A stretch of DNA of 5,164 nt, from assembly GCA_947565255.1 (NCBI GenBank), contig CANOFI010000179.1:1-5164 (forward strand), given 5' to 3'. The stretch's first letter is position 1. The number at the start of each line of letters is the position of its first letter. Below are positions 5,105 to 5,164 of this stretch, piece after piece. The DNA comes from an uncultured Lachnospiraceae bacterium. Lineage in GTDB: Bacteria > Bacillota > Clostridia > Lachnospirales > Lachnospiraceae. A model generated the notes under the pieces. That model did not search any database, was not told where the DNA came from, and saw nothing but the letters and a program-made list of their open reading frames with translations. A program made the position numbers and the translations under genes.

Positions 5105-5164
5105 TGTAAAACTTTCCCTTCTTCCTTATCTATATTCTATTTGCTTCATACCAGCTTCTACATT

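Overview
The window looks like chromosomal DNA from a low-to-mid GC gut-type Clostridia, most likely Lachnospiraceae. This is inferred from the gene content: a clostridial GldG/DUF4340 pair, a small Asp-rich lipoprotein, a HIS6-type HisA and a dockerin protein. The strong AGGAGG-type ribosome binding sites fit. No marker gene fixes the taxon.

Left part (1-2562, + strand) is the distal end of an ABC-transporter operon. A few codons of an upstream gene, probably the permease, run into a GldG-family membrane-anchored protein. Its stop overlaps the start of a DUF4340 protein (TGATG). Both proteins have an N-terminal membrane anchor and an extracytoplasmic body, so they are probably auxiliary subunits of a GldA/GldF-like exporter. 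Its substrate is unknown in Firmicutes.

Middle part (2665-3864, + strand) holds a small Asp/Asn-rich lipoprotein, an intrinsic-terminator-like hairpin, and 22 bases later a complete hisA. This HisA has the sequence signatures of the eukaryotic/yeast HIS6 type rather than ordinary bacterial HisA, and no other his gene is visible beside it.

Convergent intergenic region (3865-4147) is packed with inverted repeats: a perfect 11-bp closing stem over a branched fold, a small 6-bp hairpin, a 9-bp stem, and a terminator-like hairpin with a T tract that no + strand gene in the window obviously needs.

Right part (4148-5104, - strand) is visibly more AT-rich and decayed. A secreted protein with two X2/Ig-like repeats has lost its C-terminal dockerin to a frameshift; the dockerin is still intact in the neighbouring frame. 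Just upstream lies a roughly 30-residue N-terminal remnant of a zinc-type alcohol dehydrogenase. I found no CRISPR array, tRNA, rRNA or transposase. The most interesting items are the stand-alone HIS6-type HisA, the frameshifted dockerin protein and the structured intergenic element.
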